A stretch of DNA of 64,000 nucleotides from Loripinus fragilis (taxonomy: Eukaryota; Mollusca; Bivalvia; Lucinida; Lucinidae). Shown in pieces: positions 10,861 through 23,000 of this stretch (positions within the stretch are counted from its first letter, which is position 1; each line of letters starts with the position of its first letter). The DNA lies in NCBI GenBank assembly GCA_964019695.1, contig OZ026516.1, positions 98,084,368 through 98,148,367 of the forward strand. Direction: 5' to 3'. Position numbers and translations under genes: made by a program. The notes under the pieces are model-generated. The model was not told where the DNA came from, made no database searches, and saw only the letters and a list, made by a program, of their open reading frames with translations.

Positions 10861-12070
10861 ACTTTAATTGATATTTGGATCATTGGATCTTTCATTTTTT
10901 TCAAACACATCAATACGGAACACCAAATAGCAATTTGTCAATGTATTCCATTTTATTTATGAGATATGAATTATTTTTAAAGGTAAGTCAGTCTGTATTC
11001 TCATATCCATAGAATAAGAAAAGAAACATCCAACTTCTATCTTTTACCACTATAAAAATGTGCGATCTTTGCACACACAAGCAATTTAAAAATTCCTGAC
11101 AATCATATCGCATATGTGCTCGATTGGGTTTCGATCAGGGTAGCAGGATGGCCATTATAGAAGATTTAGTCTGCTAGCTTACAGCAGAGTCCTGCTGATG
11201 GTACTTATGTACAGTGTGGATTCTTAAAATTGAATTGAGCAAAACCACATGAAAAAGTCAGTGAGTATGACTAGGAAATACCACACTGTAGACCAACCCA
11301 TCGCACCGTGAAGAAGAGATACAGAAAATTAACAGTCAAATGGCATTAAAAAGCAATTAAAGTAAAGCAACCATCTCTCTCTTCATCAGTTAGATGATTA
11401 CATAGATAGGAACAACACTAAGTAATGCACAACAAAACAAGGACCAAATTAAAATAACCAAACAACAATGGGGGCAAGAATAAACAATGAATCAAAACCA
11501 GCAGAACCATCGCCTTAGAACGCTAAACCGAAGTCACTGTTAGCTTAATTAATTTTACTGGAAACTATTTGCCCTATATACTGCTGTTGTCAAACCAGAA
11601 AAAGTTAAGCTCGCGTGGAGGCTTCCTTACTTAGCTAATGTATCAATCCAATGTATCATCACGGGTAAACACTCAAATGTATAGACATATAAACAAAGAA
11701 AAGGGCTCTCAACTCACAGATAGTCAGAGTTAAAGAAAATCCCAAGTTAAGCCACGGTGGGCCCAGCCAAATACAAACATCGGAGACTGACCCACCAATG
11801 AAAGTTTTATTTGTCATTTAGTTTTAAGTTTGACCCACCGTGAATTTCATGCATTTCTTATTACGAATTGATGTTTGTTCAACATGACAAATGAAATTAA
11901 CATTGTCCCACTGAAACGCAAACTTGAGCCTAAATTCCAATATTTTTGTGATTTGGTTTTGACCCTTTCGAATTGGAAAAGCTGTTTTTGCATAATTCTT
12001 AAAATATTGTTCTGAAATGTTTGCACATGATGTGAATAATATTGATTTTTTAATAAACACACTACTTTGC
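10861..12070. other. Intergenic; repeat B-related block 11,230-11,810
   Basis: No gene. About 11,280-11,810 holds diverged pieces (CACTGTAGACCAACCCA, AAAGTTAAGCTCGC, GGAGGCTTCCT, AGGGCTCTCAACTCACAGATAGTCAGAG) that recur inverted at about 22,100-22,400. A minus-strand open frame at 11,824-12,138 has no recognisable domain and is not called. Confidence 0.5.
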
Positions 12071-12446
12071 GTTGCTATGGTAACTATGTTAGTGAAGGAT
12101 ATCCTACACGATGTATGGTTATGTGCAACTGAGTGCAATTAAGTATACATAAACCGAACCCTGTTCTCTTTAATTGCCTTCGACTATTTTATATTAACAT
12201 TGTAAAGTCAAGAGGTCAGCTAAAATACCAGATATTTCTTGAAAACTTTTTTTTATGCTTTGTTTCCATGGTAACAGCTCAAAACTCTGGAGCATTACTT
12301 TCCATTATTGGCTATAGACAGGTTGCATGAGCATATATAAGTATTAGTAGAAAAAATAACTATACATCTTAATCTGTTGCCATGGTGACCACCTATACTG
12401 AGCCATCCACGCATGTTTGCCTAGTCGTCTAATGTTGCCTAGCAAC
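12071..12446. promoter_or_regulatory. Cluster of four X-box-like (RFX) sites
   Basis: Four palindromic motifs of the RFX-factor X-box type lie within 376 bp: GTTGCTATGGTAAC (12,071-12,084), GTTTCCATGGTAAC (12,262-12,275), GTTGCCATGGTGAC (12,376-12,389) and GTTGCCTAGCAAC (12,434-12,446). RFX factors control ciliary genes in animals. No gene is recognised next to them, so function is inferred from motif and clustering only; they could also be a decayed repeat. Confidence 0.45.
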
Positions 12447-13750
12447 AAACGTTGGAACTATATAACGCGTCGAATAAGGTACATGTGAACAGCCAAAATG
12501 ACTTGCTAGATTTGAACGAAATTTCAGAAGTCTAGCATGTAAATTCACTGCGCTTTAGAAAAAGTCTCATCTGTATTGGATGACCCTCGTACATCTTTAA
12601 GCAAACATACCCACAAAAAAGTGTGGTTAGGTCAACTGACTGTACCAACAGGACCATAGCTCTTTACTGGGACGTAAAGCAACAAACCAACCGACCAATT
12701 GGGTGCTTGTATTTTTATTGTGTTAAAATCGCAAGTTTGTCAGAAAATCAGTTGTCTTTTTAACAGTCAGGGGCATAACCTGTAAAAGTTACAATACATA
12801 TCACTTGAAGAAGTTAAAATTGTGTCTTTTCAACAATGAGTTCAAAGTGAGGCTATCGAAAGTAACTTATTTACGTTACATCTGAAATTATTTACGCCAA
12901 GGTCAAATTTTAGGTCGTCAAAAATATAACTTATTCAAGTTAAAAAGTAGTTTATTTTTCTGATCTTCAATGACCTCGCGTACAAATTTCTAGACAATGC
13001 GTACACAATTTTATTGCATAAACGTAAAGCTATGTTATAGGTCTTTCAGATAAAATTACCCACATGGCCGTGAAAATTGCGGTAACTCCGGAATATGCAG
13101 ATGAAAAAAGACAGTTTCACTCAAACAGGTTACTTTTGTTTTTATTTCTAAAAAAGTTAACTGCTTTAAGTGATATATTTTTTAACTTTTGGAAGTTATG
13201 CACCTGACTGTTTAATCTTTACAACATTATTTTTTAGATTTAGCTTGAAGGACAGGTTCCCATACAAGCACCAACCCTTAATTGCTTTAACCCCCTTCTA
13301 ATTCACAACAAAAGCGAGTATACATGTACCGTTGAGACTTCTTTTCGATGGATGATAGGTTTAACTTATCTACAAATGGATTGGACACAAGATATAACAA
13401 CATTGGTTAATTGCCAACAAGGGGCTATATTGGATGGTTTAGGACAAATAAGTTTGCTTCCTTACAGCTAATCACATCCCTCTCACATCACTCTACACTA
13501 GACGTTACATGTATGGGTTACGCACGGTGATTATAAGTAGCACTGATTGCAGCTGTCGCCTTTTCAATAACACCCATACTGTTTGATACAATAAGTATCA
13601 TTTGCATTTTGTTTAAGTTGCCAATCAACTTACAATAAAATGATTCATTTTGTCCCTGAAGATTGTTTTTATCTTGGCAAACAGTGCAAACCCCAATGGA
13701 ATACCACTTTCATCGTTTGTCAAAGTATTCTTTGACCTTTCGCTTACTGT
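12447..13750. other. Intergenic, nothing recognised
   Basis: AT-rich, no gene. The last about 20 bp (GACCTTTCGCTTACTGTA, about 13,733-13,750) equal the outer part of the MITE family A terminal repeat and look like the left half of an element split by the following insertion. Confidence 0.5.
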
Positions 13751-13776
13751 ATAGAAGAATGGCTGAGAATGAGTTT

Positions 13777-14010
13777 GCTCCCCCCAGGGAATTTTGCAGA
13801 CATATCCTATCTTGTAGAGAATTAAAAGCCGCATCTTTTAAGAGATGTTTGCACTCTGTGCACTGGGGCGTTAGTCTGTAAGAGCCTGTAATATACGTTA
13901 CTTTCTCAAATTAAGAAAAAGTAAATTGAAAGTTTGGGCTGCAAATTAAAGTTATTTAACAATTCATTTTTAAAAATCTTTCACATAGTATGCATACTCG
14001 ATATCTTAGC
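13777..14010. repeat. Outer left terminal module of the 4.9-kb element
   Basis: Aligns by eye, with high similarity, to the reverse complement of 18,430-18,630, including the G/C run at the edge, the AGAGATGTTTGCACTCTGTG block, GTTAGTCTG and GAAAGTTTG.GCT. Small open frames at 13,625-13,881 overlap it and are not genes. Confidence 0.75.
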
Positions 14011-16641
14011 TACGTATGATAGCCATTTGAACAAAATTGCGGCTTCCTAAGGTGTCATATGCGTTACATAAATCAGATAACCCATTAAAATTTGCAAGTG
14101 TGGCTAACATCATTTACATTCACAATCTCTCTGTGTGCTTTGCAAAATAATTTCAACCATGTCTGACTAGCTTATGCGATTGGCTAACAGAAAAATTAAA
14201 GTTTATTTCCCTATCTTAAATATTTTATCTGGAATAAGCAATTAAACAACCCTACCTTTACCCAGTTTTAAGGTGAAAAGTTTGGTAATAAAACTAAAGT
14301 AAAAATAGTTAAAAAATATTTGCAATTGATGAATATGTTTCATTGTTTGGCATTTATTAGCTTATATGAAAAGACTCATAAATCTGCAAGTTTGTTGCAA
14401 AATTTTTAATATCAGAGGCTGTAACATATGTTACCTGATGTAATAAATGGGCAAGCTCATTGTCTTTACGTAAGATATGCCTAAAATGTTTTAATCTCCT
14501 CGAGGGAATTTTGCAGACATATTCCTTCATAAAGTACAACTCAAGCTGCATCGAATAAGGGATGTTTGCATTCTCTACGCTTGGGTGTTAGTCTGAAACA
14601 GCATTTATATGCGTTACTATATCAAATAAAGGAAATGCAGTTTGAAAGTTTGAGCTAAAATTGTAAAAAAACTCGCAGCTGCTGGATATCTTACATTTTT
14701 TAGGGATTTTAAGCTGGCTTGTATGATAAAGACTTATAGATCTGCTAGTTGTCACCAAGTTTTAAAGATCAGAGTGAGTTACATATGTTAGCGTGATAAG
14801 CAAAATCATCAACCAGTATTTTGACATCAATCTTAGTAAGGGCCTGATCCATCCTAATTCCCTTTGGAATTCTGCAAACATATTTCATCTTATGTAACCA
14901 TTCAAGGTACATTTAATAAGAAATATTTGCACTCTGTAAGCCGGGGCGTTAGCCTGTAACAGCTTGTTACATATGTTACTATATCAATTTGAGAATAAGA
15001 TATTTATCTAATAAATTGACATTCTTATAATCAGCATACTGGATGTCTTTACTACATATGGAAGCTGTTTAACATTAATATGGCTAACTTTGGTGTTATG
15101 TGCGTTACATGAACCTAATTATAATTTAAAAGCCATAATTGTGTCTATCTTCATTTAGTTAAACAACTACTATGACTTGGTTTCAAACTGTTTTATTAGA
15201 TATTACAAACATATGCTCAATTGATGAATAGGAAAAACCAAGTTTGCTTTTCTATCTTAAATATATTGTCATATAGGAGCATATAGGAGCTAATACACAG
15301 CCCTACTCCCAGTTTACCGAAAAGCACATTTTGTTATTACCGTTTAAGTAAAACACATGAAAGCGATCGCAGCGTGTTTATTTTACATCTCTTAGTCTGT
15401 CTTGCTCATATATCTGCAAGATGTCATTGAGTTTAAGATAAGGACACTTAATGTGTACTTATCAGTCTTTGGTGCCAAAAACACTAGAAATTATATTCAT
15501 TTCTTGATATCAAGCCCATGAACTGTTGTTACAGATGTTATCAATGACCTTTTGGACACATTTCCTAATACTGTGCATATAATGCTAAATATAGAGCCAC
15601 AAATAGAAAAGATAGTTTTACATTTGTACAAGACAATACAATAAATGAAATGGTCCAAACTAATTCTCATCGATTTAACATTTCTGTTAAACATGTGTCG
15701 TTGTCTGCTTCTGCGGTAATCATTATTATCACACGCCTCCTTGAAACTAGTAGAATCATCACACAATATTTCAATCATTTACTGTTATACAATTTTACCA
15801 CCAGTTCATTCAAAATTGATGAGCCATTATCAACTTTCCAATTTTGTCATTCATGGCTTGGAACATTCGGAAACTGATATGAATTCCTAATAGTTGGCTC
15901 TTTGAGTATGTGTTTCAAGTGATACTCTGCAAGTAGGAGAAAGACTAAAGCTTTACAAGGAGGAAAACTATGCCATTAAAAGCAATGAGTACCTGGACTG
16001 ATGTACCTTAATATTTATGTGATAAAGAATCATATCTTAGCTGGTTAACTTTTATAAATGTAGCCTTTCCATACATGCACAAATATATTTTCATCTAATA
16101 ATGTCTCTGTACTTATTATCATTCCCCAAGAATTCAAAAAAATTTGAAGTCTTAGTACTTCTGAAGTGCTAAAATAGAGGTAACTCTTTCTCTTCAGATA
16201 AATGAACTAGATGTATCACAGCAGGTAAAGCAATGCAATGCACGATGAACAGAGCACAAATTACACCCTTTCCATTCAATGATTCACTAAGTTTCTAAGA
16301 TAAGAGGGCTTATTAAAGGATGTAACATATATAACTCGTCATAATAAATGAGCAAGGGCATTGTCGTGACACACTTTTTGATTACACAGTCAGAGGCAAG
16401 TGTTTTCAATTTCAGTGTTTTCAATTGATCATGAAATGGGGCAACCTTATCAACTTGTTTACTCTGTATAAATCTTCCATAGAGCATAATATAGAACTAC
16501 TGGTTATCCTATTCTACCCATAGTCCACTTCCCTTCTTTTGAATGCAACAGCTAATGATATGGCTGCAAAACTGAGAAATCAAAGATTTTACATTATTTT
16601 AAGGCTTGCTTCAATGTACTGACAACAAAAAATAACCAGCT

Positions 16642-17190
16642 GCAAACTTAATTGATGGCAATGTCCAACTTCATGTTCTTTCTCATATACCAGATAACTT
16701 TCAAGGTGTAACAGAAATTGTTTCAGGCAGTTTGCCAAATCCATCAAGAGTCAACATTGTAACTAAAGAAAACTTATCAAGTTCTTTCGGAGCAGCAAAA
16801 TACTATTGATCTAAGACCTGAGGACTTAAGCACCAAAGGACTGAAAAGGTTCCATGGCAAATGATGCAAAAAAGCAGCCTATCAATTTTCTGTTTGACCA
16901 ATGTCAGAAATCTTAAAATATATTAGAGGTACACGGTAGAGACATAGCTTTTGCAAAATCAGAGCAAAGTTATCATTTGACTAGCACGGATGCAGAGGCA
17001 GCTGCAGTAAGATTGCTCTTGCCACTTCACAGGAAGAGACATATACCATAGTCATACTCCATTGTATGCATATATGTGAAATGGCATTAAACCCATATTT
17101 GTTTGACGCTGGCACTGGCCACACATACAAAGAAAATTAAGTCTGTTGATGGCAAAAGAGGAGGATCACAAGCATGCTTATAAGTGATGT
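16642..17190 (+). pseudogene. Decayed mobile-element ORF inside the TIR element
   Basis: Codons 16,642-16,806 are open (55 codons: LIDGNVQLHVLSHIPDNFQG..., then VNIVTKE). The next frame gives DLRPEDLSTKGLKRFHGK (16,808-16,861), and later frames give EAAAVRLLLP (about 17,000) and AGTGHTYKEN (about 17,108). The order and spacing resemble a large, unnamed protein family common in invertebrate genomes (a DGMALLQ...IPHTF block, a KKFL...G.NK block, EADTRLLLHA, TGTGGTYR). Multiple stops and frameshifts: a pseudogene. Family recognition is from memory and moderate at best. Confidence 0.4.
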
Positions 17191-18429
17191 TTGTCACAAT
17201 TACCAATTTAAAAAGTAATCTTAATTAATGTAACACATATAACACCATTAGGAAGCTTTATATTTGTAAAAAACACTTTCTTATGTATCAAAGGTATTCA
17301 GCATGTAAACTACATGAATAATTCAAATAAATATGTAGTTTTATGTCTTCTTTCTGTTTCACAGACTTTCAATTCATTTTTTCTTAAATTGATATGGTAA
17401 CATACGTAACATGCCATTACAGGCTAACCCCCTGATTAATAGATTGCAAACATCTCTTATTCTATGCAGCTTGAATTGTTCTTTAAGGTAGGTTATTTCT
17501 GCACAATTCCCAAAGGGGTGGAGAGGAACAGGATTGTACTCAGTTTGCAGTCCTAATACTATGCCATGATTCTACTGGTTGTGATGAAGTGGGTGATTAT
17601 TTTGCATTAGAAGCAGACACAATGATAGACATTGTGAGGGTGACTTGAATAAAGATTGTTTTTGAATAATTATATTTAATAGGAATATTTATTAAATTGT
17701 GTCATTTAAATGAGAACTAGTATTTTCTATCTATATGTCTATATATCTTAATGATATAGGCATTAGGAAATATGTGATAAAAAGATTATATATAACATCT
17801 GTAACACAATTCCTTGGGCTTGTTATCAGCAATGACTGTAATTATTAAGACTAAGACAACAGAGGCTAGAGATTAATAGGAAAACATGTGAAAAATAGCA
17901 TTTTTCAGAACTATCATCTCTTATTTCCAAGACCATTTCCTTGCTCATTCATTATGCCATGTAACATATGTTACATACTCTGACAAGTGCTCTGATCCTT
18001 ATGTCAAACTTGCAAATGTATGATCCTTTATTGCATTAGCAAGACAGTGGCAAAAATAGAAGATATCCACGAGCGTCATTTTTTTTTCATGTATTTTTCT
18101 TCTATTATAATAGATACCGAAATTGGATGCTTATAACTGGGGTAGGGTTGTTTAATAGCTCATATAAAACAATGTATTTGAGATAGAAAAGCTAACTTTG
18201 TTTTTTCTATTAGTCGAATAAGTATTTTAGTAAACTAAGATTAAAAGCATTTGTAAAAATGCACAAATCGTCCGTAAAATTAAATGAGGTTAGTCACAAT
18301 TTCAACTTTCAAAGGGAAATTTAATCTATGTAACGCATATAACACCATTGAAGGCTGTAATTTTGTTTAAACTGCTGCTTTATGTAGCTTAGGCAATCAG
18401 CTTGCAAACTACAGAATAAATTTGAATAA

Positions 18430-18630
18430 TCAGATGGTTTAATGTCTTCTTTCTGTAGCTCAAACTTTCATTTTAATTTTTTCCTTAGTTTGTTACAGTA
18501 ACATATGTAACAGGCTGTCAGAGACTAACGCTCCGGAGCACAGAGTGCAAACATCTCTTAAAAGATGCGACTTGAAATTTCCTTCAAGATAGGATATGTC
18601 TGCAAAATTCCCTAGGGGGGGGGGGGGAGC
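18430..18630. repeat. Outer right terminal module of the 4.9-kb element
   Basis: Inverted counterpart of 13,777-14,010. It contains GTAACATATGTAACAGGCTG, the GTGCAAACATCTCTTAAAAGATGC block and a 14-G run at 18,615-18,628. The element edge is followed within about 25 bp by the MITE A terminal repeat. Confidence 0.75.
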
Positions 18631-18654
18631 AGGACCTTTTTTTAGCTCGAAGTC

Positions 18655-19090
18655 TAGTAAAGGCGGCGCCTCATAATTGCGTAATTAGGACTGGTCAAAA
18701 TTAGACATAGGTAAAAGCTGAAATGAGGCGTGGTTTTATTCAAAAGTAACTGACGTGTATCATCTTGTGCACATCCTCAGTCATTATTTAGTCCTTTAAA
18801 CGCCAGCAAAATAACTACATCTGAAAATGTCTATTTTATATAAGCAGGAAGGCAAACATTGTGGAGCAGTCCGATCTGGGTCCACACTGTTTATCTATGA
18901 GGCTTCAAATAGTTTAGTGGACGACAAAAACTTACATTTTGTGATTGTGCGCTTTAAGGGTGAATAAACGTGAGTTCAGTGTGTATACGGTTACAAGATG
19001 TAGGATTTTCATGTAATGCACGGTTTGCGCGGCTCAAAAAGCGTATTAACACTTTACCAAATAATAAATAAAACCTGATGTCTCTTCCTT
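18655..19090. mobile_element. MITE family A, partial copy
   Basis: Starts at AGTAAAGGCGGCGCCTCA (the inner part of the 25-bp terminal repeat) and follows the 8408-8939 copy closely through ATGAGGCGTGGTTTTATTC, AACGCCAGC, GTCCACACTGTTTATCTATGAGG and GTGCGCTTTAAGGGT, then diverges near 19,090 before the right terminal repeat. Its missing left end is probably the CTTTCGCTTACTGTA at about 13,736-13,750. Confidence 0.75.
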
Positions 19091-19261
19091 ATGGGTATCA
19101 CACAGTAAGAGTATTGTCCTTCATGGATAGAGTCCAATAGAAAACAGGTGTAGCAGCTTAATATCGTTATTCATTCATTCAAGTTCATTCAGAAAAAAAA
19201 TAACACTGCAGGTAAAACGATTGTACGGATTTAGCGATACATAATGATCATAGTATGGACA

Positions 19262-19355
19262 GCCTCGGTGGCTCAGTAGGTAGAAAGGCAACTGTTATAA
19301 TATGCAAGTGAGCTATGTAAAAAGTTACGGGTTCAAATCCCCTTGTTTAGCACTT
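19262..19355 (+). repeat. tRNA-like sequence (SINE head or tRNA pseudogene)
   Basis: TGGCTCAGTAGG (19,269) matches the RNA polymerase III A box and GGTTCAAATCC (19,329) a perfect B box. TATAA sits where an anticodon would be and about 20 extra bases follow, as in an intron-bearing tRNA. The acceptor ends (AGCCTCGG and GTTTAGC) do not pair, so it is not called as a functional tRNA gene. Confidence 0.5.
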
Positions 19356-20029
19356 TATAGGCTTATTGATATGCTCTATTTTTTACATTTGTTTCCATTG
19401 TGTATTTTCTTATACAAGATTATTTCTTATTTTGTGTATTTTCTTTATATTTTGTAATATTTTATATTTTCAATTTCTATATTTTAAAATCTTTTTTTTA
19501 CGAATAGTATTTTATTTCAATATACACATGATATAAAAAGTTCGTAAAATAATGCCAGCATAGTGAGATTTTGATTTTTATCGCAATACTGACCATCAAA
19601 GGATCAGGTGAGCCTGCAGAAACACGCAAACTCGCCAGAGCGTTTGCCGCTCGCATACGCAACCTACTGTGTGGATGTAGATGAGGACTCATTTTTTTTT
19701 ATTAATCAGGCAATTTACGTGCTGTTGATGCACGGCTTTGGTACTTTACATAAACGCATTCTAGGCCGTCACAAAAATTAACATCGTCAACAGTAGCGTG
19801 TATAGAAATGAACGTAATTCAGTGACGTTAGGATGACGAAGTCTTTGCTCTGGAACAGGCTTTTTCAAAACCTCACCTGTAATTCAACAGAAGTAAACGT
19901 TTGTATACATATAATTGGGTGCTTACCTAAGTAGTCATTTAATATGAACTTCATGAAAGAATACCAAGCATATTTCATAAAATTCTACAAAATGATCATA
20001 GGCTAAGAATATAATTATCATATGAACTT
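19356..20029. other. Intergenic, nothing recognised
   Basis: Very AT-rich, with TATTTT-type low complexity at 19,370-19,500. The minus-strand frame at 19,498-19,692 (64 codons) has no recognisable domain. Confidence 0.5.
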
Positions 20030-23000
20030 TCCTTTTTTTCTTTTCTTTTTTCTGTCTTCTTTTTGTCATGCTTTTGTGCACGTCTGTTTATTGATGCCTT
20101 AGTGGTCACATGTTGGGAAATGTCTGACCTCTTGGTTCTCGTTTTTGATGTCTAATTGTGAAGTTGTCACTTTCCCATTGGTATCCTGGGTCAGGTGTTG
20201 TGCTTGATTATTTCAATTCCTGATAATTGCTCTTTTTATTACTTTACTTGAAAAGAATTCCTTTTTTATTAATGCCCCATAATAACCAAACGCATAATTA
20301 ATACCAGCAGGTATTTATCATAAAACTAAAATCTAGTGAGTGTGGCCAGAAAATACTACAATCACATGCCAATATATAGCATGATAGCACAGAGGTAAAG
20401 TCATAGAGCACAGGCACGCAAATGACCATAAAAACACAATACAAGTAAAGCAACCAACTGTCTATGCCTAAGCATGATTGTAGCAAAACTGGCAAAAAGT
20501 CAAACAAATTACATTTACATATCCAGGGACTCCTAGACTCAATGGGAGCAGTTTCAAACTATGAATCAAGAATCAACAACTGGGTTTTACCTGTTGAATT
20601 TCTTTCGCTCCGGTATTCAGTTTAATTTACTGTTGAGTCCTTATCCTTGTTTTATCTCCTTGTTATATCTTGATTTATATGTTTTAGGAGATGATGCATT
20701 GATAAGTTAGGGGTCTTTCATGCAAACCAAATATCTATGTGTCTTGATCCACATCTGAATTAAGGTGAGATTGGCGCCGTTAAACCGGTTTAAGCCCTCC
20801 AGTAAAATATTTTACTGACCGTTTCAAGGCGGTACTTCTTTTGTGGATCTTTTTTATGGTTTTGTTCTGTCTTGTGTTTGCTATGTCTTTGTGCGCGTCT
20901 GTTTATATGTGCTTTGTGGTCACCTGCTGGGAAAGGGCTGACCTCTTGGCTCTCGTTTGTGGTGTCTACTGTGAGTTTGTCACTTTCCTGGGTCAGGTGT
21001 GGTACTTGATTGTATCGATTCCTGATCTTTGCACCCTTACTTACTTGCATATATCCTGACCAACATACTCACTTACAATTTTTGCGTACGCATAATGTTT
21101 TTCAATGTTGCTTAGTAAAGTATATGTAGGTTTTGATTTCTGTCAATTCTCATTTCAGTATAGAATAAAAAGAAAATTGACTTTCACCGGCTGGGAAAGG
21201 GCTGACCTCTTGGCTCTCGTTTGTGATGTCTAATTGTAAAGTTGTCACTCTCCCATTGATATCCTGGGTCAGATGTGGTGCTTTGTTGTATCGATTCCTG
21301 ATATTTGCCCTCTTTCTAACTTTTCCATTAATTCCAAGTATATTTCATCTTCCAGGGTGAAAAAAAATCAGCATTTTTACTCATGCTATGCACTCGTGAG
21401 AAACTGATTTTTCACTGCACTCAATGAAATATATTTGGTTATTAACATAAAAAGTAAATAATTATCATCTATATATTTACCTCTGCTTTTACTGGCTTCT
21501 CTCAGTCCTTGGCATCCTTTCTCTCCAAGTTTTACAACCTGATTATTGCTTGCTGTCTCACAAATTGCACACACAGGATAATCAGGACTGAAAAATATAT
21601 GAATTTCAAATTTCAGTATGCTATAAATTATGTGAAATATGCAATAACTGTTAAACACTATTTTTCCAGTATTTTCAAACAAAATAATGTTTATATGGCA
21701 CCAGGAGTTAGTTTAAAAGCAAATATTATGTGTTTTGTCATTGTAAGTGGTACACAGAAAAAGCTATGGTATCAGAAGGAGAATGGGGATGCTTAGTATT
21801 GGTGTTAAATTGTGGTTAAATATAAGGTTGGGAACTGTTCTTGATATAAGTTCCAAAATAAAATGAAAAATTCAAAGTCAATACCAATATCAGTATTATC
21901 AGCTTTCCCTTTCCAAAGCTAAGTACCAAGCTGTTCTGTTTTAGCCTGTCTTATCATACGACTCATAGATAATTCACCTTATTAAGTCAGCAGGTGGGCT
22001 TCTAGACTCCATGTTTGTTTATAACATCTCAACACCTATCTCTTTAGTCAGCATAAACCTGTAACATAATCAATAGTTTTGTGAATTTGGTTTTATATGA
22101 CTAACTTTCTGACGTCTCTGAGATAAAGCTTTAATCGGTTTGTTGGTGCCTTGTGCTAATCTGTATGCTAAACTTGAGATTTTTCTTTAGCTCTGACTAT
22201 CTGTGAGTTGTGAGCCCTTTTCTTTTTTTCATCATAGTATGTTAATTTGGTTAGATTGTTTCTCCATGATGATACATTGCAATAGTTAGGAAGCCTCCAT
22301 ATGCGAGCTTAACATTTTTTATGCTTCAACAACAGTAGAATCTATGGCGAAGATTTGTTACCAGTAAAATACATTTAAGCCCCCTCCCCCCAGTGGCTTA
22401 GGCTGTTGTCCGTTTTAAGGCGGTGGTTCTGTTGTTGTTGTTCATTCGATGTTGATTGTTACTCCCATTATGGGATTCTGTAATTGTTCCATGTTTTGTT
22501 GTGCGTTACTTTATGAAATTGTGATCGTGGCATTTTCTGTGGACATTCACTTGCTTTTAACTATGATCAAAGTGATAGGTATATGGAATTAAAATGTACA
22601 TAGCTATGCTTTTTATATCTGATACTATATTCAGTGGTATCCCACTCTTTCTCTTTTGCACTCTCAGTGCTTTTGAAGGTATTGGTTGCCAGCAATTAAG
22701 TCAAAAACTATCAAAAAGGCTAAACAAACTATCATAGTATTTGTTTTAAGGTTTAATGCAACTTCCCTGACAAATTTGCAATGGAAACATCGATCTTAGA
22801 TGGACTAGAAACATACCGAAAACGGCGACCCGTAAACATCGGATTTCCTTCCATAGATTATTTTGTCGGACAGCATTTTTTTACATCATAAATTTTAAGA
22901 TTTTTTTTCATACGTCTACCTTTTGATAGTATGTACTACTGGTGTGATTAAAATAATTTTTAAATGCAGAAAATGAAAAAAATCTTTTAAAAATATTTTG

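Larger units (their letters stand above)
13751..18654. mobile_element. Large TIR element with nested palindromic termini
   Basis: About 4.9 kb bounded by long inverted modules. The left module from about 13,777 (CTCCCCC, AGGGAATTTTGCAGACATATCC, CATCTTTTAAGAGATGTTTGCA, GCGTTAGTCTG) is repeated inverted at about 18,450-18,630. Related modules recur at 14,500-14,660 and 14,865-15,010 and, inverted, at 17,385-17,530, so two sets of termini are nested. Each carries GTAACATATGTTAC-like palindromes (14,420, 14,771, 14,966, 17,961, 18,494). Further paired segments (14,050/18,330 and 15,091/17,235, GCGTTACAT versus ATGTAACGCATATAACACC) mirror the order. Class not established. Confidence 0.6.

Noticed and set aside
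11824..12138. 104-codon minus-strand ORF
   Set aside because: No domain, no homologous feel, and it overlaps the X-box-like motif region; insufficient support.
19262..19355. Functional tRNA gene
   Set aside because: The acceptor arm does not pair and the 3' end is not tRNA-like, despite good A and B boxes.
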